NCBI GenBank assembly: GCA_903824045.1
Contig: CAIJVD010000006.1
Span: 62,001 to 126,000 of the forward strand
Direction: 5' to 3'
DNA: 64,000 nucleotides
DNA from: an uncultured Chlorobiaceae bacterium
GTDB lineage: Bacteria; Bacteroidota; Chlorobiia; Chlorobiales; Chlorobiaceae
Of this stretch, positions 26,056 to 35,007 are shown in pieces. The position numbers and the translations under genes were made by a program. Every line of letters starts with the position of its first letter. Within the stretch, counting starts at the first letter, position 1. The notes below the pieces were generated by a model. The model made no database searches. It was not told the origin of the DNA and saw nothing but the letters and a program-made list of their open reading frames with translations.

Positions 26056-26244
26056 TCAGACCTTGATGATGCACTCTACAGGGCAGACCGCCACGCATGC
26101 GGCCTCGTCATGGAAGTCAATGCAGTCTACGCAGATGGTTTCATCTATCATATAGAGATCCTCGCCTGGACTGATTGCCTTTACCGGACATTCCGGTTCG
26201 CAGGCTCCGCAGTAAGTGCATGTGTCGGTTATACGGTGTGCCAT
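26056..26244 (-). CDS. 2[4Fe-4S] ferredoxin with extended second-cluster loop
   Basis: 62 aa, paralogue of the gene at 25657. The first-cluster block CTYCGACEPECPV is identical. The second cluster has C38xxC41 then eight residues (DFHDEAA insert) before C50-xxx-C54P, and an extra Cys at 58. This loop length is the chromatiaceae-like type and may shift the potential of cluster II. Both ferredoxins are transcribed leftwards, 217 bp apart. Confidence 0.95.
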   Translation of the reverse strand: MAHRITDTCTYCGACEPECPVKAISPGEDLYMIDETICVDCIDFHDEAACVAVCPVECIIKV

Positions 26245-26360
26245 TGCTCTCTCCTTTTTATGGTTTCCCTGATGATGACGACTGCTCCAGCTCTCCTGAA
26301 CTACTCATGGATTATTGAACCAGTCGCCAGCTATCAAAGTTCCGCCGGAAGGGAGGTAGG

Positions 26361-27326
26361 CTATTTTTTTTCATGGATCTCGTAGGCGTTGACAATGTCA
26401 CGGACAAGTTTGTGGCGGACAACGTCGGATTTGTCAAGGTAGACAAAGCTGATGCCCTTGATGTCTTTAAGGATTTCAGGAGAGCTTGTCAGTCCGGATT
26501 CCATTGTCGTTGGAAGGTCAATCTGCGTAACGTCGCCGGTAATGATCGCCTTCGAATTGAGTCCGAGCCGGGTCAAACACATCTTCATCTGCTTTGTCGA
26601 GGCGTTCTGGGCTTCATCGAGAATGATGAAGGAGTTGTTGAGCGTTCTTCCCCTCATGTAGGCAAGCGGGACGATCTCGATGATCCGGCGCTCGGTGAGG
26701 AGCTTCAGCTTTTCAGCGGTCAGCATGTCCTGAAGCGCATCGTACAGAGGGCGGAGATAGGGGTCAATTTTCTGTGCGAGATCGCCGGGCAGAAACCCAA
26801 GGCTCTCTCCTGCTTCCACCGCAGGTCGGGCAAGGACGATCCGCTTGACGCTTTTGGATTTCCATGCTGCTACGGCTATTGCCACGGCAGTATAGGTTTT
26901 GCCGGTGCCGGCCGGCCCAATGGCGAAGACGATGTCATTTGTTTTTGCTTCCTGAACCATTCGTCGCTGCCCGTTGGTTTTGGCCCTTACGGTATAGTCG
27001 GCAGTTGAAACGATGATATCGGCGTCCGCAGGATAGCTCGTCTGCTCTGAGGTGGCGGGGGAGAGCGCAAGGCTGAAGAGGGCGCTGAGGTCGTTGTCGA
27101 GCACTTCGCCGTGCCTGTCGACCAGGTGCATCATCTCACGGAAGATCCGTTCTGGTGCATCGACATCCTCCGCTTCACCCCGGATGGTTATCCTGCTCCC
27201 TCTTGCCGTTATCACTACCTCTGGAAACTCGGTCTTGATTCTTTTAAGGTGTGAGTCGTAGGGCCCGAAAAGAAGAACGGGCTCCATGCCGTGGATCTCG
27301 ATAGTTATTTCTGTTGTCAACGTCAA
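26361..27326 (-). CDS. phoH: PhoH-like ATPase
   Basis: 321 aa. An N-terminal KH-like domain is followed by a RecA-like ATPase with Walker A (GPAGTGKTYTA) and Walker B (FIILDEAQNAS). The family (YbeZ) works with the endoribonuclease YbeY in ribosome quality control and rRNA processing. Full length for the family. It lies 15 bp after hldD, in the same direction, so is probably co-transcribed with it. Confidence 0.93.
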   Translation of the reverse strand: MTLTTEITIEIHGMEPVLLFGPYDSHLKRIKTEFPEVVITARGSRITIRGEAEDVDAPERIFREMMHLVDRHGEVLDNDLSALFSLALSPATSEQTSYPADADIIVSTADYTVRAKTNGQRRMVQEAKTNDIVFAIGPAGTGKTYTAVAIAVAAWKSKSVKRIVLARPAVEAGESLGFLPGDLAQKIDPYLRPLYDALQDMLTAEKLKLLTERRIIEIVPLAYMRGRTLNNSFIILDEAQNASTKQMKMCLTRLGLNSKAIITGDVTQIDLPTTMESGLTSSPEILKDIKGISFVYLDKSDVVRHKLVRDIVNAYEIHEKK

Positions 27327-27340
27327 ATCAGGTTTAGGCG

Positions 27341-28336
27341 TTAGGGCTGTTTTTTTAGCAGGTCAACATAGGGGTTCTCACTTGCCAGATACTCTCCGAC
27401 ATACTCGCTTATGCCACTTTCGAGCGAGGTGAGCGGTTCGGTGAATCCAGCACTGCGGAGACGGGAAAGATCGGCGCAGGTATAGTATTGGTATTTGTCG
27501 CGCAGCGTTTCAGGCATATCTACATATTCAATCTTCGGAGGGGTGCCAAGGGCGGAAAAGGTTGCTGTTACCAGATCCTTGAAGCTTCTTGCCGTGCCGC
27601 TGCCGACATTGAAGAGCCCCGACGAGTCGGGGTTTTCGAGCAGCCACGAGATGATCCGCGTGCAGTCCCTGACGTAGATAAAATCGCGCAGCTGCTCGCC
27701 ATCGCGATAGTCCGGCCGGTGTGAGCGGAAGAGTTTTACCGACCCTGTTTTGCGAATCTGATGAAACGCTTTAAAGACAACGCTGCTCATATCGCCCTTG
27801 TGGTACTCATTCGGGCCGTAGACGTTGAAGAACTTAAGGCCGGCAGCATGGTCGAGGACGGCGTTTTTAAGCGCCCATCTGTCAAAGAGCTGTTTCGAGT
27901 ATCCGTACATGTTCAGCGGACGTAGCCTGTCGAGCTTGTCGATAGTGTCGCTGTAGCCGCTTGATCCGTCTCCGTAGGTTGCAGCGCTCGATGCGTAGAT
28001 AAGCCTGACCTTGCGCGCGAGGCAGAATGAGGCGACGCTCTTGGAGTATCCAAAGTTGTTGACAAGCAGGTGGTCGGCGTCCGTCTCCGTTGTTGAGCTG
28101 TTTGCACCCATGTGGATGACTGCCGAGATGTGCCCCAGCGCATTTCGATCGAGAAGGCCGGGCAGCAGGTCTTTTGGAATGAAGTCGGAATAGTGAAGAC
28201 CGGAAAGGTTTCGCCATTTACCGCTCTCGGTGGAGCCGAGATCATCGACAACCGTGACCCTCTCTTCTCCGTTGCGGTTGAGTTCCCAAAGCATGGCACT
28301 GCCAATAAATCCCGCTCCGCCGGTGAGAATGATCAT
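27341..28336 (-). CDS. hldD: ADP-L-glycero-D-manno-heptose 6-epimerase
   Basis: 331 aa from ATG 28336. NAD(P)-binding GGAGFIGSAM at the N-terminus, catalytic YGYSKQLFD (YxxxK) near the middle and the HldD-like FFNVYGPNEYHKGDM block. It makes the heptose precursor of lipopolysaccharide inner core. The ORF-track start adds 28 residues (MQLQAAFFALRPFF...) that precede the Rossmann start and do not belong. Upstream gene of phoH. Confidence 0.92.
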   Translation of the reverse strand: MIILTGGAGFIGSAMLWELNRNGEERVTVVDDLGSTESGKWRNLSGLHYSDFIPKDLLPGLLDRNALGHISAVIHMGANSSTTETDADHLLVNNFGYSKSVASFCLARKVRLIYASSAATYGDGSSGYSDTIDKLDRLRPLNMYGYSKQLFDRWALKNAVLDHAAGLKFFNVYGPNEYHKGDMSSVVFKAFHQIRKTGSVKLFRSHRPDYRDGEQLRDFIYVRDCTRIISWLLENPDSSGLFNVGSGTARSFKDLVTATFSALGTPPKIEYVDMPETLRDKYQYYTCADLSRLRSAGFTEPLTSLESGISEYVGEYLASENPYVDLLKKQP

Positions 28337-28396
28337 GTTGAGTTTAACGATAGGTTGTCGCAGGCAGATGAAATATATAAAGAAGGGGCGTAAAGC

Positions 28397-28428
28397 AAAA
28401 AAGGCCGCCTGCAATTGCAACCGGCCTT
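28397..28428 (-). terminator. Terminator after the sigma-like gene
   Basis: On the minus strand AAGGCCG-gttgcaattgcagg-CGGCCTT then TTTTGC, 18 bp after the stop of the gene at 28446. Confidence 0.75.
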
Positions 28429-28445
28429 GAGGGGAGAGAGGGGAG

Positions 28446-28868
28446 TCAGGCAGTGGCCTTCAGAAGCCTGTCATCGGCAAGCAGTTTTCTGCCCCAGTAG
28501 AGCCAGAGTCTGACAGTCTCAACTGGCTTGTCGACAATCTCCGAGATCTGGTGGTGCGACATGCCGGATATCTCACAGAGAAGTACTGAGAGTTTCATGT
28601 CTGCTGCCCACTTTTTCAGTGAGTCTATAAGGTTCTCATCGCTGCTGCAGCTTGTTTCATCTGCAGAGAACGCAGCCTTTTGGCCGAAGAGATCAACGTA
28701 GCTCTGCCTGAATGACTTTATCAGCTCGGTCTCTCTCGATTTGCTCGCGGCCTTGAGGTATGTTTTGGTGACCAGGTCACAGGATGCACTCTCGCTGCCG
28801 GTCATCCACCATGCGAGGTTATATACGTCATCGAGAAGATCCAAAGGTGTTTTTTTGATTCTGTTCAT
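28446..28868 (-). CDS. Small sigma-70-like (ECF-type) regulator with reduced linker
   Basis: 140 aa. The start LDDVYNLAWWMTGSESASCDLVTKTYLKA resembles region 2 of ECF sigma factors. The end MKLSVLLCEISGMSHHQISEIVDKPVETVRLWLYWGRKLL resembles region 4.2 with its helix-turn-helix. The chain is shorter than typical ECF factors (about 180-200) and region 2 lacks several core-binding aromatic/acidic residues, so it may be a DNA-binding regulator derived from a sigma factor. No adjacent anti-sigma gene. It is divergent from hisC. Confidence 0.7.
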   Translation of the reverse strand: MNRIKKTPLDLLDDVYNLAWWMTGSESASCDLVTKTYLKAASKSRETELIKSFRQSYVDLFGQKAAFSADETSCSSDENLIDSLKKWAADMKLSVLLCEISGMSHHQISEIVDKPVETVRLWLYWGRKLLADDRLLKATA

Positions 28869-29022
28869 CGCTCCTCCTTGATATTGGATATTTTTTGTCC
28901 TGTTTTAATTTATAAAAAAAATGATGATTGTCCAGATTTAATTCATGAATTGATAGAAAAAGATGTTTTTTTAATGGGGATATTGATGAATGAAACACCG
29001 CAACAAGAGTGAGGCTCACCGC

Positions 29023-30090
29023 ATGCAGAGAGATATTCAGAGTCTTCTTAATCCCGCATTGAGGAGCATAGCCACCTACAAGGTCGAAGGTGGCCAGCAG
29101 GCCGAGATCAAGCTTAATCAGAATGAAAGTCCTTTTGATGTGCCGATGTGGCTCAAGGAGGAGATTCTGGGAGCCTTTGCCAGGGAGTCGTGGAACCGCT
29201 ATCCCGAAATCCTGCCATACCGGGGCATGCAGGCCTACGCGGACTTTCTCGGCGTCTCGCCGGATTCGGTGATGATGAGCAACGGTTCAAACGAAATGCT
29301 CTATACCATATTTCTTGCCTGTCTTGGTGCAGGGCGGAAGGTTCTCATTCCCGATCCATCGTTCTCTCTCTATGAAAAAATTGCCCGGCTTCTCCAGGCC
29401 GAAATTGTCAGCGTGCCCATGCGCCCCGACCTCGACTTCGACGTCGATGCCATTATCCGTTCGGCGCAGGAGAACCATGTCGATTTTATCGCTCTTTCCA
29501 CGCCAAATAATCCTACCGGCAAGTCGATCTCTCTGGAAGAGGTACGTCTGATTGCCGAATCCTGTGAAGCTCTTGTTCTGGTGGACGAGGCCTATATCGA
29601 GTTTTCGCGGCAGCGTTCCGCCATTGAGCTGATCGATCAGATGCCGAACGTAGTTGTGCTGCGTACCATGTCAAAGGCTCTGGCTCTTGCGGGGATCCGC
29701 ATCGGCTTCGCCATTGCGTCGCCATCCCTGATGGCTGAGCTTGCCAAACCAAAGATTCCTTTTGCCTCCGGGCGTCTTGCCGAGATTACCCTTGAGCATG
29801 TTCTTGCGAATTACTCGCTGGTAACCGATGCTGTATCGTATATTCTTCATGAAAGGGAAAAGCTGTATATTAATCTTCTATCCATTGACGGTGTCGAGCC
29901 GTTTAGGAGCGATACGAATTTTCTGATTATCAGAGTGCCTGATGCGGGGCGGGTTTTCCGGAGCCTTCAACAGGAGGGAATACTTGTGAGAAATGTCTCC
30001 GGCTATACGCTGATGGAGAACTGTCTAAGATTCAATGTCGGCCTTGTCGAAGAGAACCGGCGTCTTATTGAGAAGCTGAGATCTCTGTAG
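29023..30090 (+). CDS. hisC: Histidinol-phosphate aminotransferase
   Basis: 355 aa from ATG 29023. Class I/II PLP enzyme. It has the substrate-binding LNQNESPFD near the N-terminus, TPNNPTG in the middle and the PLP lysine in TMSKALALAGIRIGF (K218). It transaminates imidazole-acetol phosphate in histidine synthesis. The ATG at 28990 (ORF track) would add 11 basic residues without a ribosome site; 29023 has GTGAGG upstream. It is followed after 1 bp by the TrmH-like gene. Confidence 0.9.
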   Translation: MQRDIQSLLNPALRSIATYKVEGGQQAEIKLNQNESPFDVPMWLKEEILGAFARESWNRYPEILPYRGMQAYADFLGVSPDSVMMSNGSNEMLYTIFLACLGAGRKVLIPDPSFSLYEKIARLLQAEIVSVPMRPDLDFDVDAIIRSAQENHVDFIALSTPNNPTGKSISLEEVRLIAESCEALVLVDEAYIEFSRQRSAIELIDQMPNVVVLRTMSKALALAGIRIGFAIASPSLMAELAKPKIPFASGRLAEITLEHVLANYSLVTDAVSYILHEREKLYINLLSIDGVEPFRSDTNFLIIRVPDAGRVFRSLQQEGILVRNVSGYTLMENCLRFNVGLVEENRRLIEKLRSL

Positions 30091-30091
30091 C

Positions 30092-30634
30092 ATGGAGAGG
30101 TTCAGAAAGCTTCATGGCTCGGAGATGAACCGGCTCACCTTTGAGCTCTATCAAGGTTCACCGAAGCACCCGGTCATTTTGATGCTGCACAATATCCGCA
30201 GCATGTGGAATGTCGGTTCGATGTTCCGGACGGCAGATGCTGCAGGCATCGAGAAGATGATTATTTCCGGCTATACGGCCGTTCCGCCGAGAAAGGAGAT
30301 TGATAAAACAGCGCTTGGCGCGCAGCATAGTGTTCTTTGGGAGTATTATGCAGATCCTCTCGAAGCTCTGGGAGGCCTCAAGGCTTCCGGTTTCAGAATA
30401 TGCGGGCTTGAGATAGCTGAGGGCAGTCGGCCCTATAGCGACATCTCTGCCAGCGACTTTCCTCTCTGCCTTGTGGTCGGTAACGAGGTCGATGGTCTGG
30501 AACGAGAGGTGCTTGAACTGTGTGACGATGTGCTTGAGATCCCGCAATACGGAACAAAGCACTCGTTGAATGTTGCTGTTGCCGCAGGTATCGCACTCTT
30601 CGAACTGGTGCGTGCAGCGAGAGCCAACGTGTAA
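30092..30634 (+). CDS. SpoU/TrmH-family RNA 2'-O-methyltransferase
   Basis: 180 aa. All three SPOUT knot motifs are present: HNIRSMWNVGSMFRTADAAG, LVVGNEVDGLEREVLELCDD and IPQYGTKHSLNVAVAAGIALFE. It uses S-adenosyl-methionine to methylate a ribose in tRNA or rRNA; the target is not predictable. It starts 1 bp after the hisC stop, so the two are likely co-transcribed. Confidence 0.92.
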   Translation: MERFRKLHGSEMNRLTFELYQGSPKHPVILMLHNIRSMWNVGSMFRTADAAGIEKMIISGYTAVPPRKEIDKTALGAQHSVLWEYYADPLEALGGLKASGFRICGLEIAEGSRPYSDISASDFPLCLVVGNEVDGLEREVLELCDDVLEIPQYGTKHSLNVAVAAGIALFELVRAARANV

Positions 30635-30697
30635 CTTTTTGTTTCCTGTTCTTGTTGTATCTACCCTTAGGGGCAATGTTGTTAATGGTTTTTGTCG

Positions 30698-31528
30698 ATG
30701 CTTCACTACAAAACATATGAACTGGATGATCCAGGGGCTCCGTGGGTAGTATTTGTGCACGGTGCGGGGGGGAGCTCCTCAATATGGTTCCTTCAGATCA
30801 AGGAGTTTATACGGCATTTCAACGTTCTGCTTGTCGATCTCAGGGGGCACGGGAAGTCCAAAAACAACACCATTGCCAAGGAGGCAAGGAACTACGATTT
30901 CAAGGATATCACGCTTGACATCATCGAGGTGCTCGATACGCTCAATATTCGTGATGCACATTTCATCGGAATCTCACTGGGCACCATTCTCATCCGCAAT
31001 CTCAGTGAAATCGCTCCTGAAAGGGTGCGTTCCATGGTCATGGGCGGGGCAATCATAAGGCTTAACGTCCGGGCAAAGGTACTTGTCGCGCTGGGAAATC
31101 TTTTCAAGCGATTCGTTCCCTATATGTGGCTCTACAGTTTTTTTGCATGGATTATCATGCCGAGCGAGCGCCACAAAAAGTCGCGCCTGCTCTTTGTTAA
31201 CGAGGCGAAAAAGGTCGCCCAGAAAGAGTTCATGCGCTGGTTCAGCCTTACCTATGAATTGACTCCGCTGCTGAAGTATTTCGAGGAAAAGGATACCGGT
31301 ATTCCGACGCTCTACCTCATGGGAGAGGAGGATCATATGTTCCTTCCTGCCGTACGCCATATTATCGCGCGCCATACCAACTCATGGCTTGAGGTGATCG
31401 GCAATTCGGGACATGTCTGTAATGTCGACCAGCCGGGTGAGTTCAATGCCCGCGCTATTCTCTTTCTGAAGAAGATGTCCTCCGCTGACAGAGCAGGAGA
31501 TGTTCCTCTGCAGTTTGCCGCAGGCTAA
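30698..31528 (+). CDS. Alpha/beta hydrolase
   Basis: 276 aa. The oxyanion motif FVHGAGGSSSIW is followed by the nucleophile elbow GISLGT (about residue 94), an acidic residue after strand 7 (GEEDHMF) and catalytic His in GHVCNVDQP. A cap region with a hydrophobic stretch (YMWLYSFFAWIIM) may bind lipid. Substrate unknown. ATG 30698 is preferred to the TTG at 30692. Its stop overlaps that of pth, which converges. Confidence 0.88.
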   Translation: MLHYKTYELDDPGAPWVVFVHGAGGSSSIWFLQIKEFIRHFNVLLVDLRGHGKSKNNTIAKEARNYDFKDITLDIIEVLDTLNIRDAHFIGISLGTILIRNLSEIAPERVRSMVMGGAIIRLNVRAKVLVALGNLFKRFVPYMWLYSFFAWIIMPSERHKKSRLLFVNEAKKVAQKEFMRWFSLTYELTPLLKYFEEKDTGIPTLYLMGEEDHMFLPAVRHIIARHTNSWLEVIGNSGHVCNVDQPGEFNARAILFLKKMSSADRAGDVPLQFAAG

Positions 31529-32100
31529 GGCCCGGCAGGCTTGTTGTAGTGGTTCATGGCATGCGCGATGCCGCTGCTTACAAAGTCGAGGGCGGCCTCC
31601 CTGCAGAGTGGCAGGACACTCTCCATCACCTTCCGCTCATCCTCGCTGAACTTCCCGAGCACAAACGACGACATCGACCCGACCGGCCGATCCTGGGGCA
31701 TGATGCCAATCCTCAGACGTGAAAACTCCTCGCTTCCAAGAGACTCAATGATGTTTTTCAGCCCATTTTGACCTCCGGCCGATCCTTTTGCGCGGAGCCG
31801 GATGGACCCTGATGGAATGTTGAGGTCATCGCAAATGACCAGAACGTCAGGGAGATCTATCTTGTAGAAATTCATGGCCGCAACGAGAGCCTGGCCCGAG
31901 AGGTTCATGTAGGTCATGGGTTTGATGATGACCACAGCCTCCCGCCCGTGGCGAAATTTTGCCTCAAGGTATTTCCCTTTTCCTGCACTGAAGCTGCTCT
32001 TGAAGGCACCGGCTATCTGTTCGGCAACCTCAAAACCGATGTTGTGTCGAGTTCCGATGTATCGGGATTCGGGATTTCCGAGCCCTGCAATAAGTTTCAT
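31525..32100 (-). CDS. pth: Peptidyl-tRNA hydrolase
   Basis: 191 aa from ATG 32100. Family signature GLGNPESRYIGTRHNIGF with catalytic His19, substrate-gating MTYMNLSGQ and VICDDLNIPSGSIRLRAKGSAGGQNGLK. It frees stalled tRNAs by cleaving the peptidyl ester. The ORF-track start (5 codons upstream) is not needed. Its stop overlaps the hydrolase stop. Confidence 0.95.
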   Translation of the reverse strand: MKLIAGLGNPESRYIGTRHNIGFEVAEQIAGAFKSSFSAGKGKYLEAKFRHGREAVVIIKPMTYMNLSGQALVAAMNFYKIDLPDVLVICDDLNIPSGSIRLRAKGSAGGQNGLKNIIESLGSEEFSRLRIGIMPQDRPVGSMSSFVLGKFSEDERKVMESVLPLCREAALDFVSSGIAHAMNHYNKPAGP

Positions 32101-32393
32101 GGCCTGAAATGTCAATCTGGGGGGTTATGCAGAGTGTAGAGTCTCAACGGAATGAATATAGCAGAGCCATGATAAAATCGGTAACAATGAGCAGTTCCTC
32201 ACTTGAAAAAAGAGAAAACTGGAGCAAAAAAGGGCGCTTTTCATGGCTAAGAAGTTGTACGAAAAGGTATTGAGATTCATTAAAATTGTTGCAATTTAAA
32301 TCATAATGTTTCCGGCAGGGTTCGCTTTTACCTTCACGCTTCCTGCTGAAAACGTTCTTTTCTTGAATCAAGAAAAAAAATGAAAAAAGCGCA

Positions 32394-34880
32394 ATGAAAA
32401 AACCTTCGAACGTTACCTGGTTGTCAAGAGCCGGATCGGTTCTTGGAGGTCTCGGAATTTTGCTGGGGGCGCAAAACGCCATGGCAAGCGAGGCCGATCT
32501 GAAGTTGCCGGATTTACATGCAGTCTCTTTTCTTGGTGGAATCCCCGGAGACGTTTTGCTTATGTGGGGACTGGCGATCTGCCTCTTTGGCATGATCTTC
32601 GGTATCGTGCAGTACATGGGTATACGCAATCTTCCTGTTCACAGTGCAATGCGCGAGATCAGCGAGCTGATCTACGAAACCTGCAAAACCTACCTTGTGA
32701 CGCAGGGTAAGTTCATTCTTGTTCTCTGGGTTCTCATCGGCGCCATTATTGTCGCCTATTTCGGCTGGCTCAGCCACATGGAACCAATCAAGGTTATTTT
32801 CATTCTTATCGCCAGTCTGATCGGTATTCTGGGCAGCTACACGGTTGCGTGGTTTGGCATGAGGATCAACACCTTTGCCAATTCAAGAACCGCATTTGCA
32901 AGCCTTGGTGGCAAACCTTTTCCGACTTATGCCATCCCTCTCAGGGCCGGCATGAGCATCGGCATGCTGCTCATCAGCATCGAGCTCTTTGTCATGCTCT
33001 GCATCCTGCTTTTCGTCCCCGTTGAAATGGCGGGTCCCTGCTTTATCGGTTTTGCCATCGGCGAGTCGCTCGGTGCCTCTGTGCTCCGTATCGCCGGCGG
33101 TATCTTCACCAAGATCGCCGATATCGGTTCCGATCTCATGAAGATTGTCTTCAAAATCAAGGAGGATGACGCCCGCAACCCCGGTGTCATCGCCGACTGC
33201 GCCGGTGACAATGCCGGAGACTCGGTCGGTCCTACTGCTGATGGTTTTGAAACCTACGGTGTTACCGGTGTTGCCCTGATCTCCTTTATCCTGCTTGCCA
33301 TCAAGGCCCCTGAAGTGCAGATTATGCTGCTCGTCTGGATATTCGCCATGCGGCTTGTGATGATTCTTGCCAGTGCGGTCTCCTACTGGGTCAATGCAGC
33401 TATTGCCAAGATACGGTTCAGCAATGCTGACGAGATGAACTTTGAGACGCCTCTGATCACGCTGGTGTGGCTTACCTCTATCGTCTCGATCGTCCTTACC
33501 TACATCGCCTCATACTACCTGATCAGCACTCTTGGAGACGGCACCATGTGGTGGAAGCTTGCTTCAATCATCACCTGCGGTACCATTGCCGGTGCGCTTA
33601 TTCCCGAGCTGGTCAACCGTTTCACCTCCACCGAGTGCGCCCATGTTCGCAATGTGGTGCAGTGTACCAAAGAGGGCGGTGCAGCACTCAACATTCTCTC
33701 CGGTCTTGTTGCCGGTAACTTCAGCGCCTACTGGATGGGTCTGGCCATTGTCGGGTTGATGGGAGCCGCTTACGGCCTCAGCACCCTTGGCATCACGACT
33801 CTTGGCCTTACTCCGGAGCTTATTGCCTCGCACGGCTTCCTTACGGTCGGGATGGACAAGGTTATCATGCTTGCCCCATCGGTTTTTGCTTTCGGTCTTG
33901 TCGCCTTCGGCTTCCTCTCCATGGGCCCGGTCACCATCGCCGTTGACTCCTACGGTCCGGTTACCGACAATGCACAGTCGGTCTATGAGCTCTCGCTTAT
34001 CGAGACCATTCCGAATATCAAGAGCGAGATTCAGAGCGAGTTCGGATTCGAGCCCGACTTTACCAATGCCAAGCGCTACCTCGAAGCCAATGACGGCGCA
34101 GGCAACACCTTCAAGGCAACAGCCAAGCCGGTGCTTATCGGTACCGCTGTGGTCGGCTCCACAACGATGATTTTCTCGATCATCATGATTCTGACCAACG
34201 GACTTGCTGATGTCTCGGCCATTGCAAAGCTCTCTATTCTCTCGCCGCCATTCCTGCTTGGCCTCATGATGGGCGGTGCGGTGATCTACTGGTTTACCGG
34301 TGCATCGATGAATGCGGTGACCACAGGCGCCTACTTCGCCGTTGAATTCATCAAGAAGAACATCAAGCTTGATGCCTCCGTTGAAAAGGCATCTATTGAG
34401 GACAGCAAGAAGGTTGTCGAAATCTGCACGAAGTTTGCGCAGAAGGGGATGGTCAACATCTTCCTGACCGTATTCTTCAGTACGCTTGCCTTTGCCTGTC
34501 TCGACTCATTCTTCTTTATCGGCTACCTCATCTCCATTGCTCTTTTCGGTCTCTACCAGGCCATCTTCATGGCCAATGCCGGTGGAGCATGGGATAACGC
34601 GAAGAAACTCGTTGAAACAGAGCTCAACGCCAAGGGTACAGAGCTGCATGATGCATCAATTGTCGGTGACACGGTCGGTGATCCATTCAAGGACACCTCT
34701 TCGGTCGCCCTGAACCCGATCATCAAGTTCACCACACTCTTTGGCCTGCTTGCCATTGAGCTTGCCATCAAGCTCGATCCACGCATTGCTGTCAGCTTTG
34801 CAGCGATTTTCTTCCTGCTCTCGCTGCTCTTTGTGCACCGTTCATTCTTCTCTATGAGGATCAAGGTGGACGAGCACTGA
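32394..34880 (+). CDS. hppA: Membrane-bound ion-pumping pyrophosphatase, divergent type
   Basis: 828 aa with about 16 TM helices. It hydrolyses cytoplasmic PPi and pumps H+ (possibly with Na+ control) across the membrane, recovering energy from biosynthetic PPi. The substrate loops are present but altered: DDARNPGVIADCAGDNAGDSVGPTADGFETYG replaces the usual (A/G)ADLFES part, and GDTVGDPFKDTSSVALNPIIKF replaces TSGPSLNILIK. This fits the evolutionarily divergent Na+-regulated H+-PPases described from Chlorobium limicola. The N-terminus resembles a signal peptide ending AMAS. Single gene with a strong terminator. Confidence 0.92.
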   Translation: MKKPSNVTWLSRAGSVLGGLGILLGAQNAMASEADLKLPDLHAVSFLGGIPGDVLLMWGLAICLFGMIFGIVQYMGIRNLPVHSAMREISELIYETCKTYLVTQGKFILVLWVLIGAIIVAYFGWLSHMEPIKVIFILIASLIGILGSYTVAWFGMRINTFANSRTAFASLGGKPFPTYAIPLRAGMSIGMLLISIELFVMLCILLFVPVEMAGPCFIGFAIGESLGASVLRIAGGIFTKIADIGSDLMKIVFKIKEDDARNPGVIADCAGDNAGDSVGPTADGFETYGVTGVALISFILLAIKAPEVQIMLLVWIFAMRLVMILASAVSYWVNAAIAKIRFSNADEMNFETPLITLVWLTSIVSIVLTYIASYYLISTLGDGTMWWKLASIITCGTIAGALIPELVNRFTSTECAHVRNVVQCTKEGGAALNILSGLVAGNFSAYWMGLAIVGLMGAAYGLSTLGITTLGLTPELIASHGFLTVGMDKVIMLAPSVFAFGLVAFGFLSMGPVTIAVDSYGPVTDNAQSVYELSLIETIPNIKSEIQSEFGFEPDFTNAKRYLEANDGAGNTFKATAKPVLIGTAVVGSTTMIFSIIMILTNGLADVSAIAKLSILSPPFLLGLMMGGAVIYWFTGASMNAVTTGAYFAVEFIKKNIKLDASVEKASIEDSKKVVEICTKFAQKGMVNIFLTVFFSTLAFACLDSFFFIGYLISIALFGLYQAIFMANAGGAWDNAKKLVETELNAKGTELHDASIVGDTVGDPFKDTSSVALNPIIKFTTLFGLLAIELAIKLDPRIAVSFAAIFFLLSLLFVHRSFFSMRIKVDEH

Positions 34881-34918
34881 AATGCTGTTAATAGCCGTGT
34901 CTGCAGAAATGCAGGCGC

Positions 34919-34967
34919 ATGAACAGAAGAGGCCGCAGCAATGCGGCTTCTTCTGTTCATGTTCTTT
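34919..34967 (+). terminator. Terminator after hppA
   Basis: A 16-bp stem with a single mismatch (GAACAGAAGAGGCCGC/GCGGCTTCTTCTGTTC), then TGTTCTTTTT. Confidence 0.85.
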
Positions 34968-35007
34968 TTACCAGAAACAGAGGCGAGCAGAGAGGGCAAT
35001 GCAACCT

